A stretch of DNA of 64,000 bases, taken from Lagopus muta (Eukaryota > Chordata > Aves > Galliformes > Phasianidae). The notes below the pieces were generated by a model, which worked only from the letters and a program-made list of their open reading frames with translations, made no database searches and had not been told where the DNA came from. Shown one piece after another: positions 50,101 to 62,100 of this stretch. Positions within the stretch are counted from its first letter, which is position 1. Each line of letters opens with the position of its first letter. The DNA lies in NCBI RefSeq assembly GCF_023343835.1, contig NC_064437.1:4602001-4666000 (forward strand), written 5' to 3'. Position numbers and translations under genes: made by a program.

Positions 50101-53100
50101 TGTGTATTTTGTATATTCTGAGGCTTAACAGACAGAGTGCTTGCTGCTGTAATAGTGAACATTATTTCTTTGCTGTACAGAGCTGGGAAACAGAGAGTGA
50201 CAGAGTGCGACAGAAGCTGCTGAGCCTGATAGGGCGCATTGGTCGAGAAGCACGGGTGGAGACAACCACTGGAAAGGCATGTGAATGCAGTTCTTTTCTC
50301 TTTAGTAGAAGTAGGGTTTCTAGTCTTTGTGCTTCCTAGGTCTTCATTTTTTATTTCCTCCACCAGGTTCTGGAGGTGCTCTGGGAGCTGGCTCATCTTC
50401 CAACGTTACCCTGCAGTCTTATTCAGCAGGCCTTGGAGGAACACCTGACAATCCTCAGCGATGCCTATGCAGTGAAAGAGGCAATCAAAAGAAGCTACAT
50501 CATCAAATGCATAGAGGATATTAAGAGGGTTGGTTTATTGTTTTATCTTTTGCAAAGTGAAGCGTTGTCTAGGCTTGATGTTGGCATTATTTAGCTTTCT
50601 TTTAAGATACCCAGACTGTCCCATCTGTAAGTTCTTACCTTGAAGAGTCCACGAAAGGCTGTGTGCCACGTTGTTGACCTTGAGACTTGTACTAAGTCTC
50701 TGGCCTTTGTTTTAAATAAATTTTCAGCACAAGGAATGATCCATTTATAAGAATTTACCAGGATGGGCCCAAGGTTAGAATTTGCAAATAGAACAACTAT
50801 AAATGTATGTCAGTATTTTAATTGTCTCTTTGATGTGAAAGGCTAGATTAGTTTTCTTAAACACCTGCTTTAGCATAGCCATTAAGTCTCAAAATGCAAA
50901 TCAATATTTAAATCACAGCAATTTTGTATTTTAATAATAATAGAAAACCCTCTTTTCACCTAATATGGAAGAAGCCATTCTCAGACCTGTGTATGCTTTT
51001 CCTGGCAGCAGCAGACATGTGCATGAATTAACAGACTATGTACTGTATCTTGCACTGTTCACATAATAAGCAGTTTTCCTAGAAGATAGGAGAATTCCTT
51101 CAAATGTATTTCCTTAGTCAGAAGTACATTCAAATAAAGGGGCTTGTACTCTTTTTCATACATCTCATTTCATGGTAAATTAGGCTTTGTCTGTCCTTAG
51201 TATTTGTAGGGGATTGTAGTTGTTTAGGAAACATAACGTGTTACTTCTTGATATTGATTATTCTTTTTTCTTTTTCTCCTTTCGTGTGTGTTTAAGAATA
51301 TGGATGCTGAGGTTTGAGTTCTTTAGGTCTCTAAAATTTGCAGCATTTTCTAATCTAATGCTTTCTAACTCTTGCATTCTTTTTAATTATGTCCTGGCAA
51401 GGACCTTTACTGAGGTGCTGCTGGGGAGCACGAATGGAAAGCTGTAATTATAGGCTGGAAGTGATTGGGGCAGACATACAGCACATCTCTTAAAAAGTAC
51501 ATCGTTTGCTTATTTCCCTGCGTTAGAGGAAATGAAAACATGAACTGGGTAGGAATGTAAGACTGAGGCAGCATTCTCAAGTACATAGGAGGCCTTCAGT
51601 AAGAGCACTGTTATTGCCAGGTTAGCTTAGTTTCTCTTAGTGAGCAGGTGGTGTTGGTTGTTGTCAATATGTAAACCAGATATCCCATCTCTGAATGAAA
51701 ACCCTCAGTACTGGTTTGTGTGGTCAAACTTTACAGAAAATGAAGCCTGCCAGAAAAGCGATGAGCAGTTCTAACAATGAGGTAGGATCCTTTGTAGGGT
51801 CTCTTTCAAAATGCAGCCTAAATAGCCTTTGCTTCCTATCAGAGGGCTCCTTGCAACACCAATCAGACATTTCTTCTCATCTTTTAACCCAACCCTTGGT
51901 AGTACTTAAGATTTTTTTCTTCTGTTATTTTGCCTTAACAATATGTCATCTCATTTTACTGTGTTGGCCTCTTTAAGCCTGCCAGGCCTGCTTTGTCTCC
52001 CATAATTGAAGAAGGTGGTGGTTGCCATTATCTCTCTGGTGCAGTTTAATTTGCATGTTCTCTAGCTAGAAGGTACTTTGGGCTTAATAGTGCTAGCAAA
52101 ATGGCATACAGGTGTATCAAAGGACTCCTTGGAGAAAGTGAAGAAGGGTACCTCCTATATGTTTGGAAAGGGACCAGCAAGAAGTACTGAAGTTTTCTGA
52201 GATTGTAGTGGCTGTTTTGAGACAGGGGTGTTAATGGAAAGCATTATGCTTTAGGAGTCTAAGAGGAGAGTTAATCCAATGTACACATTGTAATTCTTCC
52301 TACTTTTCTTATCACTAGTCATCCCAGCACAGTAATCCTCAGTTTGTTTGGGTGGTACCAGCATTACGTCAGCTCCATGAAATCACACGTTCTTTTATTA
52401 AACAAACTTACCAAAAACAAGACAAGGTAAGAATGGATGCTGAGATGATTTTGAAGCCCTTGTTATGCTTGTGTGACTCTGCTTCTCTAGAATGTGAAAG
52501 TGTGACTTGAGAAAAAGGAGAGAAAAGTTGCTCATAATGACAGTGTGCTACAAGTAGAGATACAGTGTTGTGTGCTGTCCATTTGTGTGTCTGTGTGCAT
52601 CTGTGTCTGTTTGCTGTGTCAGGTCTAGTTTATTCTATTTGCAGTTTTATGTAAAATAGTTAACAAGCTCTGATAAGAAACTGCCAGCTAGTTTGTGCTT
52701 GTATTGACATAGACTTGTAGGAAACAGACTGAAATATCAGCAAGTTATGTATGCTGTTCTGTGGCTAAGTAGGGGTGTGGGACTTTTTGTGTGCAATGTA
52801 CAGCATGCCTAGTTCAGCACATGCTGAAAGTGGTTAGGCTTTGGATGCTTGGAAGGAATACAGCTGATTTCTTCCTATGAAAGATACGTTACTGTAGAAG
52901 ACCAGACTGCTGCATGTCTCTGTTCATGTATTTTCTTGAAAACCATTCTTGTGTTTGTTTTCTGCCAAGAGCATTATTCAGGATCTGAAGAAAAACTTTG
53001 AAATAGTGAAGTTGGTGACAGGAAGCTTAATATCGTGCCACCGTTTGGCTGCATCTGTGGCAGGTCCTGGGGGGCTTGTCGGAGCAACGCTGGTGGATGG

Positions 53101-56100
53101 CCGATACACTTACCGGGAGGTACTGAGCCCTCAGTTTGTGCTACTTTGTGTTTGAAAACACAGTGTAGTGTCATATAGGATGAGGTGATGCTTTTTTTGT
53201 TTGTTTAATTTACTGGTGTTCTGTTTGGAGAACAGTTACACTGTTTTATTTATAATTCTCACACTTACCATTAGGAATCATTGTAGCCTTGTTTGTTACA
53301 TTATGTATCAAGGCTAGAAAACTTGTAGACGCTATACAAGTTTCTTTGCAAATTCTCTAGTTGATTGGGAATGAGATCTCCTCATCTCAGGAGCTCATGT
53401 CTCCAAGCTTATGCAGCGTTCAGCTTCTCTGCTTCAGTTTGATGCCATTTTGGAGTGGTAATAAGAAATAAATAATGTTAAAATATGTGTGAAATAAAGC
53501 AATGCTCATTGCAAAAAGACTTCTGAGTTTGCGAGGCTTCATGAATTATGCTGTTATTTGACAACTAAGTTTGTTTAAAAATAATAATAATAATAACAAG
53601 AATCCTTACAGTTCTTATTTTGGAAAGAAAAAACTGAAACTGGAGTTTTTGTTTCCTCTTTCTCAGTATTTGGAAGCACACCTAAAATTTTTGGCATTTT
53701 TTCTGCAAGAAGCCACCCTTTATTTGGGCTGGAATCGTGCCAGGGAGATCTGGGAGTGCCTCGTGACTGGGCAGGATGTCTGTGAGTTAGATCGAGAGGT
53801 AAGAAGTCATCAAAGTTACTGTCTGCAGTTGCAGAGGGAATCTGAAAGGGTCATGAACAGCACATTAATTTGCTGAAACATGTGAAACTTCAGTAGTGAA
53901 GTGCATTGTGTGAGTTGTTGAAGCTAATGTAACCACTGTTAGGTGTTCTCTTACAACTAGAATGCTCTCTTAGCTTTAAACTCGAGTAGAAGGTAAATGT
54001 TGGTGAGAAGATTAGTTGCAGGTTTATGGATGCTGGCTTGAAAAATGTTGCCTGAAAGCTTGTCAGTAAGTAGTAGAAAACATTTATTTTTGGGTTCAAG
54101 ATGACTTTCAAGCTTAATTACCCCAGTGCTCCAGTACAGCTCGCATATTATGTTCATAATCTCCTGGTGGCCTTCGCTCTTGCTGCAGATCAAACTTGTG
54201 TGTGACGTGTTCCCATAATATCTGATGTTGCCATCTATATCTGATGTAGGATCTAGTAAGATTCTAGCAGTGACAATAGAGTAAAAATGTCTTTTGTTCA
54301 CAGATGTGCTTTGAGTGGTTTACCAAAGGACAGCATGATCTAGAGAGTGATGTACAGCAACAGCTCTTCAAAGAGAAAATTCTTAAACTGGAATCATATG
54401 AAATTACTATGAATGGTATGAAATTTGTTGGACATGTTTGGTTTTGACACATGTACCAGCGGTTTGCTTTTGTAAGCCTTCAAATTAAACATCAGGCAGC
54501 TCTGTAAATCATTAAAATAACAAGGTATTTTTCTATCATTCTTAGTTTTAATAATTGTAGAAGACAAGGATCATCGCTTGCATTCGATATCTTTATTTAA
54601 GTAAAATAAAAAGCCTGGAAATTTGGCCTGACCTGAATAAAAAGTTTGCACTGCTTTTCGTTTTCAGGTTTTAGTTTATTTAAGACTTTCTTTGAAAATG
54701 TGAACCTGTGTGACCATCGACTGAAGAGGCAAGGAACTCAGCTGGTGAGTGTTCTGGCAAGTTCATTCTTGTGTACTATGTGTGACATCTTGAGGGTGGG
54801 GGCAGGTGAGAGAGATTCTTTAGCAGCCGTTTGATATGATCATGTTTGTATTAACATGGAGGTGGGCTTTCGAGTGTTATTGTTGTTAAATTCTGAAGCT
54901 AAAACATGAGAATTAGTATAGGAGGAAGTCAGTCACTGGTTGCTGGCAGCTGGTATGCAGCTTCTAAAGCTTTTCTGAATATACGAGCGGACGACTCATC
55001 TACTAATAAACCTAAATTCTGGGGGTTTTTTTTGCTTCTCCTTGACAGGAAGATATTCTTTCTTAATTTTGCTTCTTTACAGGGAGGGCTTAGGCATGTC
55101 ATTCTAGTTATTTTTTTCTTTTCGACACTTCTTTTTAACTTTGTGATGCTTGATTCTTGTCTGTCGTGCTAATGGTTATATTCAGTGATATATTCAGTAA
55201 TTTTCCAAAGGCATTTTAGATCTTTACCAAAGAGAGATAATGCAGGTTGTGTTGGTGGGGTTTTTGTTGGTTTTGTTTGTTTGTTTGTTTTTCTTTTTTT
55301 GCTTAATACCATAGCAGGCTTTGTGATGTTTTATAATGTGGTTAGTTACCATGTTGACCTTTGTGAAACAAATTCCATTCCTGATAACATTTCTCAGTGC
55401 TTTTGAAGTCTTTAATTTTCCGGTAGACTTAATTGATAGTGTTCTTTGGAACTGACTTATTCACCTTTAAAAAAAGAAAAGAGTTCTAGTAAGGAAATGC
55501 AAGCTTGCAGTTATTGATTTCTTTTTCCAAGGTGCAAAAACTTAACAGCGTGCTGGTGAAAAAAATTATTGAGGTTAACATAAAAGATACTTTTCCAGCA
55601 GAGGGAGAACTTTTGTTTACATGTTTTAACTCATGTTCATGTATGTCATGTTTTACTGTTGTTCTTCCTTACATAGAGTGTAGAAAAACTGGAATTAATA
55701 GGAATGGATTTCATTTGGAAGATTGCAATGGAGTCACCTGATGAAGAAATTGCCAATGAAGCCATTCAACTGATAATTAACTACAGCTATATTAACCTCA
55801 CTCCTAGACTGAAGAAGGTAGCCATAATATTAGTGTGAAATCTTTGACATTCGTAGAAGTTGGGTACTCTGACTATTGAAATGTATAATTTACTGAGTTC
55901 TGTCAGTTGTCAGTAATTGCTGTGGCATTGGTTTAAGTTGTAATTCATTTGTCCCCTGTATCTTCAGGATTCGGTGTCACTGCACAAGAAATTCATTGCT
56001 GATTGCTACACGCGATTGGAGGTAAGAGACAAATATGAGTTGTTCTCTTTTTTTTTAGCTTTTTATCTTAGGGTTAAAGTAACTGACTAAATGAAAAATC

Positions 56101-59100
56101 ATTCCGTGGATATTTCCTATGCTCTTGGCTCTCTGGGATGTATTGACTGTGTATTGAAGCAAGCACTTAAGTACTCTGTGTTGTATTCTAGGCAGCCAGT
56201 TCAGCACTTGGTGGTCCAACGTTAACGCACGCTGTTACAAGAGCGACGAAAATGCTTACAGCAACTGCTATGCCTACAGTGGCAACATCAGTTCAATCTC
56301 CTTACAGGTAAGCCTGTTTTCAAAATGGTAAATTTGATAGTAAATGCCAGCTACTTCCCCCTTGATTCCAATTGGTGATTGAGGTGGCCAAGCTGACTTC
56401 GTGTTAGCCAAAAACCTCTTCTTCCATGGTCACTTACTACTGGTGATTCTGTATTCTGTTACAATGTAATTTGAGTTCTGAAAAGATTTTAGCAGTGCCT
56501 GAAATTTAAAAAGTAGCAATTAAGAAATATCAAAATAAAAAGACTGAGTCTTCTAAAAAAAAAAAAAGTCGTCTTAAGTATTGGCTTACTAGTCTTATTT
56601 CTTGAGCAGTGGGATTTCTTGCTTTTTGTTTGTTTGGTGGTGGTACTTTTGGCTTTTTTTAATTAGAAGAGATATGCATCTTCATCCTTTCTCTTAATTT
56701 ATGCATACTTAATGTGTACAGCTTAAATATATGAACACGGGGCTGGAGACCTGTGGAAGCATGAAGCTTCTGCAGTTCCATGTGATGCAAAATTCTTGAC
56801 CTGTTTTCCTAGTCCATTTTGACTGAAATACTCCTGGTTTTAAGGAGCTGCATTTAAGAACAGCTGATTCACATCTGCTATGCATGAGCTTGGAAAAATT
56901 CACCTCTGAGAACAAGCAACTGACTGTGGATTTTTATCCCTAGGTCTACTAAACTTGTAATAATTGAGAGACTGCTGTTGTTGGCAGAGCGTTATGTAAT
57001 AACAATAGAGGTAAGATGATGATGTGTTCTTAGCCTTGCCTAGTAAGAAGTTCCTTAAAAATAGTAGAAGCAATTTAAACCCATGTAGCTCTACTAACTT
57101 TGCTCTATGCCATCATAAATGGTATTTATGGCATTAATGGCATTTACCACTGTCCTCTCTCCTGGCAGGACCTTTACTCTGTGCCCCGAACTATTCTACC
57201 TCACGGTGCCTCTTTTCATGGACATCTCTTAACTCTCAATGTTACGTATGAATCTACCAAAGATACCTTCACCATAGAGGTATGTATGCACAGGTTGGGT
57301 TGGGCCATGTTGATTACATAGGTAGATGAGGGTCTTTCTGATGCCTGATTTTTACAGAAGAAGCTGTTTTTAAGGACTACAGTCAGCTTGAAAAATCTAT
57401 TTGAAGATGCTCAGTGTGTGCAGAAGGCTACTGTAAGAAATGTCTGTAGCATAAGTGGATTTGAATAATCATTGCAGTGTGAGAAAAACTGTTTGCTTGC
57501 TGTCAGTGAGCATTTCTTGTACTGTCCTACATCATCAGTCTCTTTTTTTGTACCGTATTACCTTTACCACTCTATGCAGGGAAGCAGGAAAATTTTAAAG
57601 GAGGATTTTTTTTTTTTTTCCTCTTGGGATTCAGTACTTGAGCAGGCTCACTAAACCAATGTCTTTTACTTTTACAGGCTCATAGCAATGAAACTGTAGG
57701 GAGCATCAGATGGAAGATAGCAAAGATGTTGAATTCTCCTGTGGATAACATACAGATATTCGCCAATGACAGCCTGGTATGTTGACTAGAGTTTTCATTC
57801 TTTATGAAATTGAATCTTTCTTTCAGAATTTAATTATGAATATATTCTTGCAGCTAACAGTAAATAAAGATCAGAAATTACTCCACCAATTGGGCTTCTC
57901 TGATGAACAAGTCCTTACAGTGAAAACGTCAGGCAGTGGGACACCTTCAGGGAGCTCGGCTGATTCCTCAACCAGTTCCAGCAACAGCAGCACTGTATTT
58001 AGTTCATCCTATGCAATGGAACAGGTACAGCATAGTAGCCTGAAAACATCCCTTGAATTTGAGAGGAGTGGGGAGCAGAACAGCAGTGGGTGCAGTACAC
58101 AGCTGGGGTGGTGGAATGAGTACAGTGAGCTGGGGCAGCAGCTGTTCATATCAGATTGAGCATCCAGTCCTTGGCAGCGTGGGTTTCCTCTCAAAAATTG
58201 GAACAAACCATTTAAATACACTTGTGCTCTTAAGCATGTGAATTGGTCTTCAGGAAAACAGTTTTGTCATTCAGTGTAGCCTGTTGGTGCTTGTTATCTC
58301 TACAGGTCTTTTGTTAAATCTTTAAACAAATGACTCTTGATGTAATATTGAGGCTACGTAGTTGGCTGGAGCAGAGATTTCCAGACTTACACTGTTAATA
58401 AAGCTGTAGTGTGAAAGTAGACTCAAAAGTATCGACTAGCATGCAGTCTGCTTCATATGTGTGTGTTAAATAATACTTGACATCAAAACTTAGTTATTAT
58501 AAGGGAAGTGATATAATGGCAAAATTCAGTTGTCTCAATCAAGCAAGTAGATGGAACTTCACTTAACCAGGTTGGCATTTATGTTGGTTGCCTCAATTAA
58601 GAGCTCTATTAAATTATATAAAACAGAGTTGGGACAAAAAAAAAAAAACAAATTGAATTTCTGCTTTATTCTCAGGAGAAATCCCTCCCTGGCGTGGTCA
58701 TGGCTCTCGTGTGTAATGTGTTTGATATGCTTTACCAGCTTGCCAATCTAGAGGAGCCAAGGTAAGCAAGCTAAGTAGTTATTAAATATTGCAGAAATGC
58801 TTATGTTGCAAATTTCAAATAGTTGGTTATTTCACAGTGTTTGGGCACCTACCTGCCCACAGTGTGGCTTTGCCTTCCTTTGCCTAAATAACTCCTGGTA
58901 ACTTTTCAGAATAACACTGCGAGTGAGAAAACTTCTGCTCTTGATTCCCACTGACCCAGCTATTCAGGAGGCACTTGATCAGCTCGATTCCCTGGGAAGG
59001 AAGGTACGTGTTGAACAGTAACTAGTATTGGAAAGCTTAACTAAAAGGGTTTTACTACTGCTTTTCTTAAACCGTGTTTAAGATGACAATCAGTGACAGA

Positions 59101-62100
59101 TTAGAAACTCTGCAAAACAGTGCTCATCTAGGATTAGTGCTGTATTTCTGAGCAGTTAGAGGCAAGCAGGTTACAGGGGTTAGGTGGGGTGTATTGGCAA
59201 TCACAACAAAATGCAGCAGTCTGAAAATATATCCTCTGTGGCAAATTCCTCCTAGAAAACGCTGCTATCAGAATCAAGTTCTCAGTCTTCAAAATCCCCA
59301 TCCTTGTCTTCAAAACACCAACATCAGCCCAGTGCTAGTTCAATACTGGAAAGTCTGTTCAGATCTTTTGCTCCGGGCATGTCTACCTTCAGAGTGCTCT
59401 ACAATTTAGAGGTAAGAAATCAAATTTACTGCTTTAACTTGTGTTTCCAAGTGCTAAGGCTTTAGTTGGAATATTTTTTTCTTTGCAAGAAGCCTCAAAT
59501 CCACCATGATAAAGGCTTTATGCAGAAATGCAGAAGTCGTGTCACAGTCTGCTGTTCTGTATGAGGTAAATTCCCAACAGAGGAGGTGAAATGGTTCCCC
59601 TTTAGAGGAGACTTTACTGTGAAGCCAGGCTCCTGTTGTTGTGATTTGCCAGGTAGAAGGAATATTCTAATTTGTGTGAAGAGAAGCAAAGAAATATCAG
59701 GTTCCTTTCTGTTTAGGTACAATTCCCTGCCTGAATCTCCAGAAATTAAATGTGAATTTTCTTATCATAAAAAAATGTTGGCACTTCTAAAGCTGAATGG
59801 GAGCTGTTATTGTTCTTACTCAACCTCATTTGAAAGTTGAATTATTTTAAGGGAGAGTAATACTAGCAATTCAGAGGGACCTGGCAAAAGAAGAAAGCTA
59901 ACTTCTATATAAGTATGCCATATTCTGTCTGTAAGGCTAAGGAGGAATATTTCTTGAGAAGCATTCAGCTATGAAGAATTTTCACTATCCAAATGTGCAG
60001 GGCTTTTACTCAGGAGCTTCTGGTCTGTTTTAGCTGTGCATGCAAAGCGAGTGGAATACTCAAAGTATTCTGAGTAAGTTCTTTATCAGAACTCAAAAGA
60101 CTGGCATGGAACCTATAAAAAAGACTCTTCCTAAGTGCTCAGTGCATGGATTTTAAGGAGTGTAAGAGAGTTCAGGTGGTGGTGGTGTTACAACACATTG
60201 AAGCACGCTCTAGGAAACTGGACACTTGCTAGTTCTGCTCACAGATGCCACTCTTAATAAGGACTCATTCCAAACACTGTCTGAACAATATGAAGTTGCA
60301 GGACTGGTTGCCTGCAGCTTCACATACAGGAAACAAGTTACTGTTCTGTCACTTTCGGTGTATTCTAAGATGGTTGTAGGAATCTTTTTGTGGTCGCTTT
60401 CCTTTGCATTTCTGCAGTCTTAGCATTCACTTCTCACCTTCCCACATTCTGGTATCCCCTTGCAGTGTTAGTATTTCTCCTTTTCTGTCCAACTGGACAG
60501 GAAAGATATTGTAAGATATTAGTATCTCTGAAATACCCTGACAAGTTTTACAACTGAAAGCAAACATCTTAACATATCCCAGTAAGGATACCTTGTTGAA
60601 CTGTAGTTTGTATTACAGTATGACAACATGGCTGTCTACTTCTTTTATTACTTTCTTTCATTATTTTATCTGATAGAAATTGCCTGGTTTTCTGGCAAAG
60701 GGTAAGTAGTAGTAAATTGGATTAGGTGTGTCAATTCTTACAAATGGACTTAAGCCTCAAATCTGATCAAGCCAACTAGAAGCTGAGTTCTGACAGGAAA
60801 AGGTGGCATAATGTTTTATCCTCCCCCCACCTGCTTATCTGTCAAAATGATGGGAACCAGTCTGGAAAATGTGCACCACAAACTTCAAAGCATGTGAAAG
60901 AGGTGAAAATGTTAAAGATGTTCAGGTTTGTGTTATGCTATGTTGTAATAAGATTTCGTAACTGGAACTGTGTAAACCATGTTTGTCCAGTGAGCACAGA
61001 AAGGATCTGTCATGTTTTTCTGTGTGGAGCATTGTTGGCTGCACATGTCAAAGGCTCTTCTCAAGAAAGTCAATAACACCTGGTTATTTATTTATTTTAG
61101 TAAAAAATGAAGTGAAATGTATTATAAAGGTGCGTGAAGTCTGACCCACAGAGACTGCAGAATTCCTTGTGGCCATATTTCTGAGTGTAATGGTGTTTTG
61201 TAGAGTTTAGTGTTGGTGGACTGTAGAATTACCTGGACTATTAAAAAAAAAAAAAAAAAGAATTATAGTACAGTTCTATTTCAGGAGACATGAGATAAAA
61301 CATCCTATAGATGGATTACTTATGGGATGCTGAAAGTCTAAAAAGGAGAAGGATTTCTGTTCTTAAGGGGATACTTCTGTGCCTGAAGACACATTTCATG
61401 TGCTAGAGTATGCACTTCATCCTTCTAGTCAGTAAACAGCAGTGAAGGAAAAATGCTCTTTGGTACAGGATCAATATCTATAATAGATATCGTTGTCCTG
61501 GACATTTTTAGACTGGTTTATCTTAGCAAAGTAGAGCTCCATGTAGTGATGTTGCTAATTTCTTCTTTTTTTTTAATAGAATTTTTCTATTTTACCTTTG
61601 ATCTTCACAGTAAAAGAATACTAAGACTTGTGTGTGGATACTTTATTTTAGGTACTGAGCTCCAAGCTGATGCCAACAGCGGATGATGAAATGGCAAGAA
61701 ACTGTGCAAAGTCCTTCTGTGAAAATTTTCTCAGAGCAGGAGGTTTGAGGTTAGATTTCAAAATCTTGGCTCCATTTGTAACCCTTCATGCAGATACCAT
61801 TTCTGTGTGGTTCTGCTTTCTGTGATGCAGCACAATAGTAAAGCTTTAAACTTCTTTTCCAGAGGAAAAGTCCATCCAAAGCTATTCTCTCATTAGTGAG
61901 CATCTGGAAAGGTAGCTGTAGCTACCACTGTAATGTAATGGAGTGTATGTTGTTAAACCCCAAAATGAAGGTAGGCACAGATAAGCTTGTAAATCGTAGC
62001 TTATGCTGAAGTAGTGGATGTTTGGATAGTTATTTAATTATTTCAGTTCAAATTTGCAAGTGTGTTCTTTACACACACTGTGTCCTTCATAGACACCAGC

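Larger units (their letters stand above)
51782..53666 (+). other. USP24 introns 16 (51782-52318), 17 (52427-52969) and 18 (53120-53666)
   Basis: Unique intron sequence. Intron 17 has a degenerate TG-rich tract at about 52567-52620. Intron 18 has a short AAT microsatellite at 53579-53596, close to the exon 19 acceptor. No gene or mobile element is recognised. Confidence 0.75.

Noticed and set aside
51117..51173. A 57-nt phase-0 exon-like unit ([10 protein letters not shown]...) in intron 15, between ccttag and gtaaat
   Set aside because: The acceptor context is weak and the peptide does not resemble the Lys-rich segment expected there. The 45-nt unit at 51737 fits better.
55532..55664. An exon-like open stretch in intron 21 starting after tttccaag
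   Set aside because: The true exon 22 at 55677 joins exon 21 in phase and matches USP24. This peptide has no counterpart that I recall.
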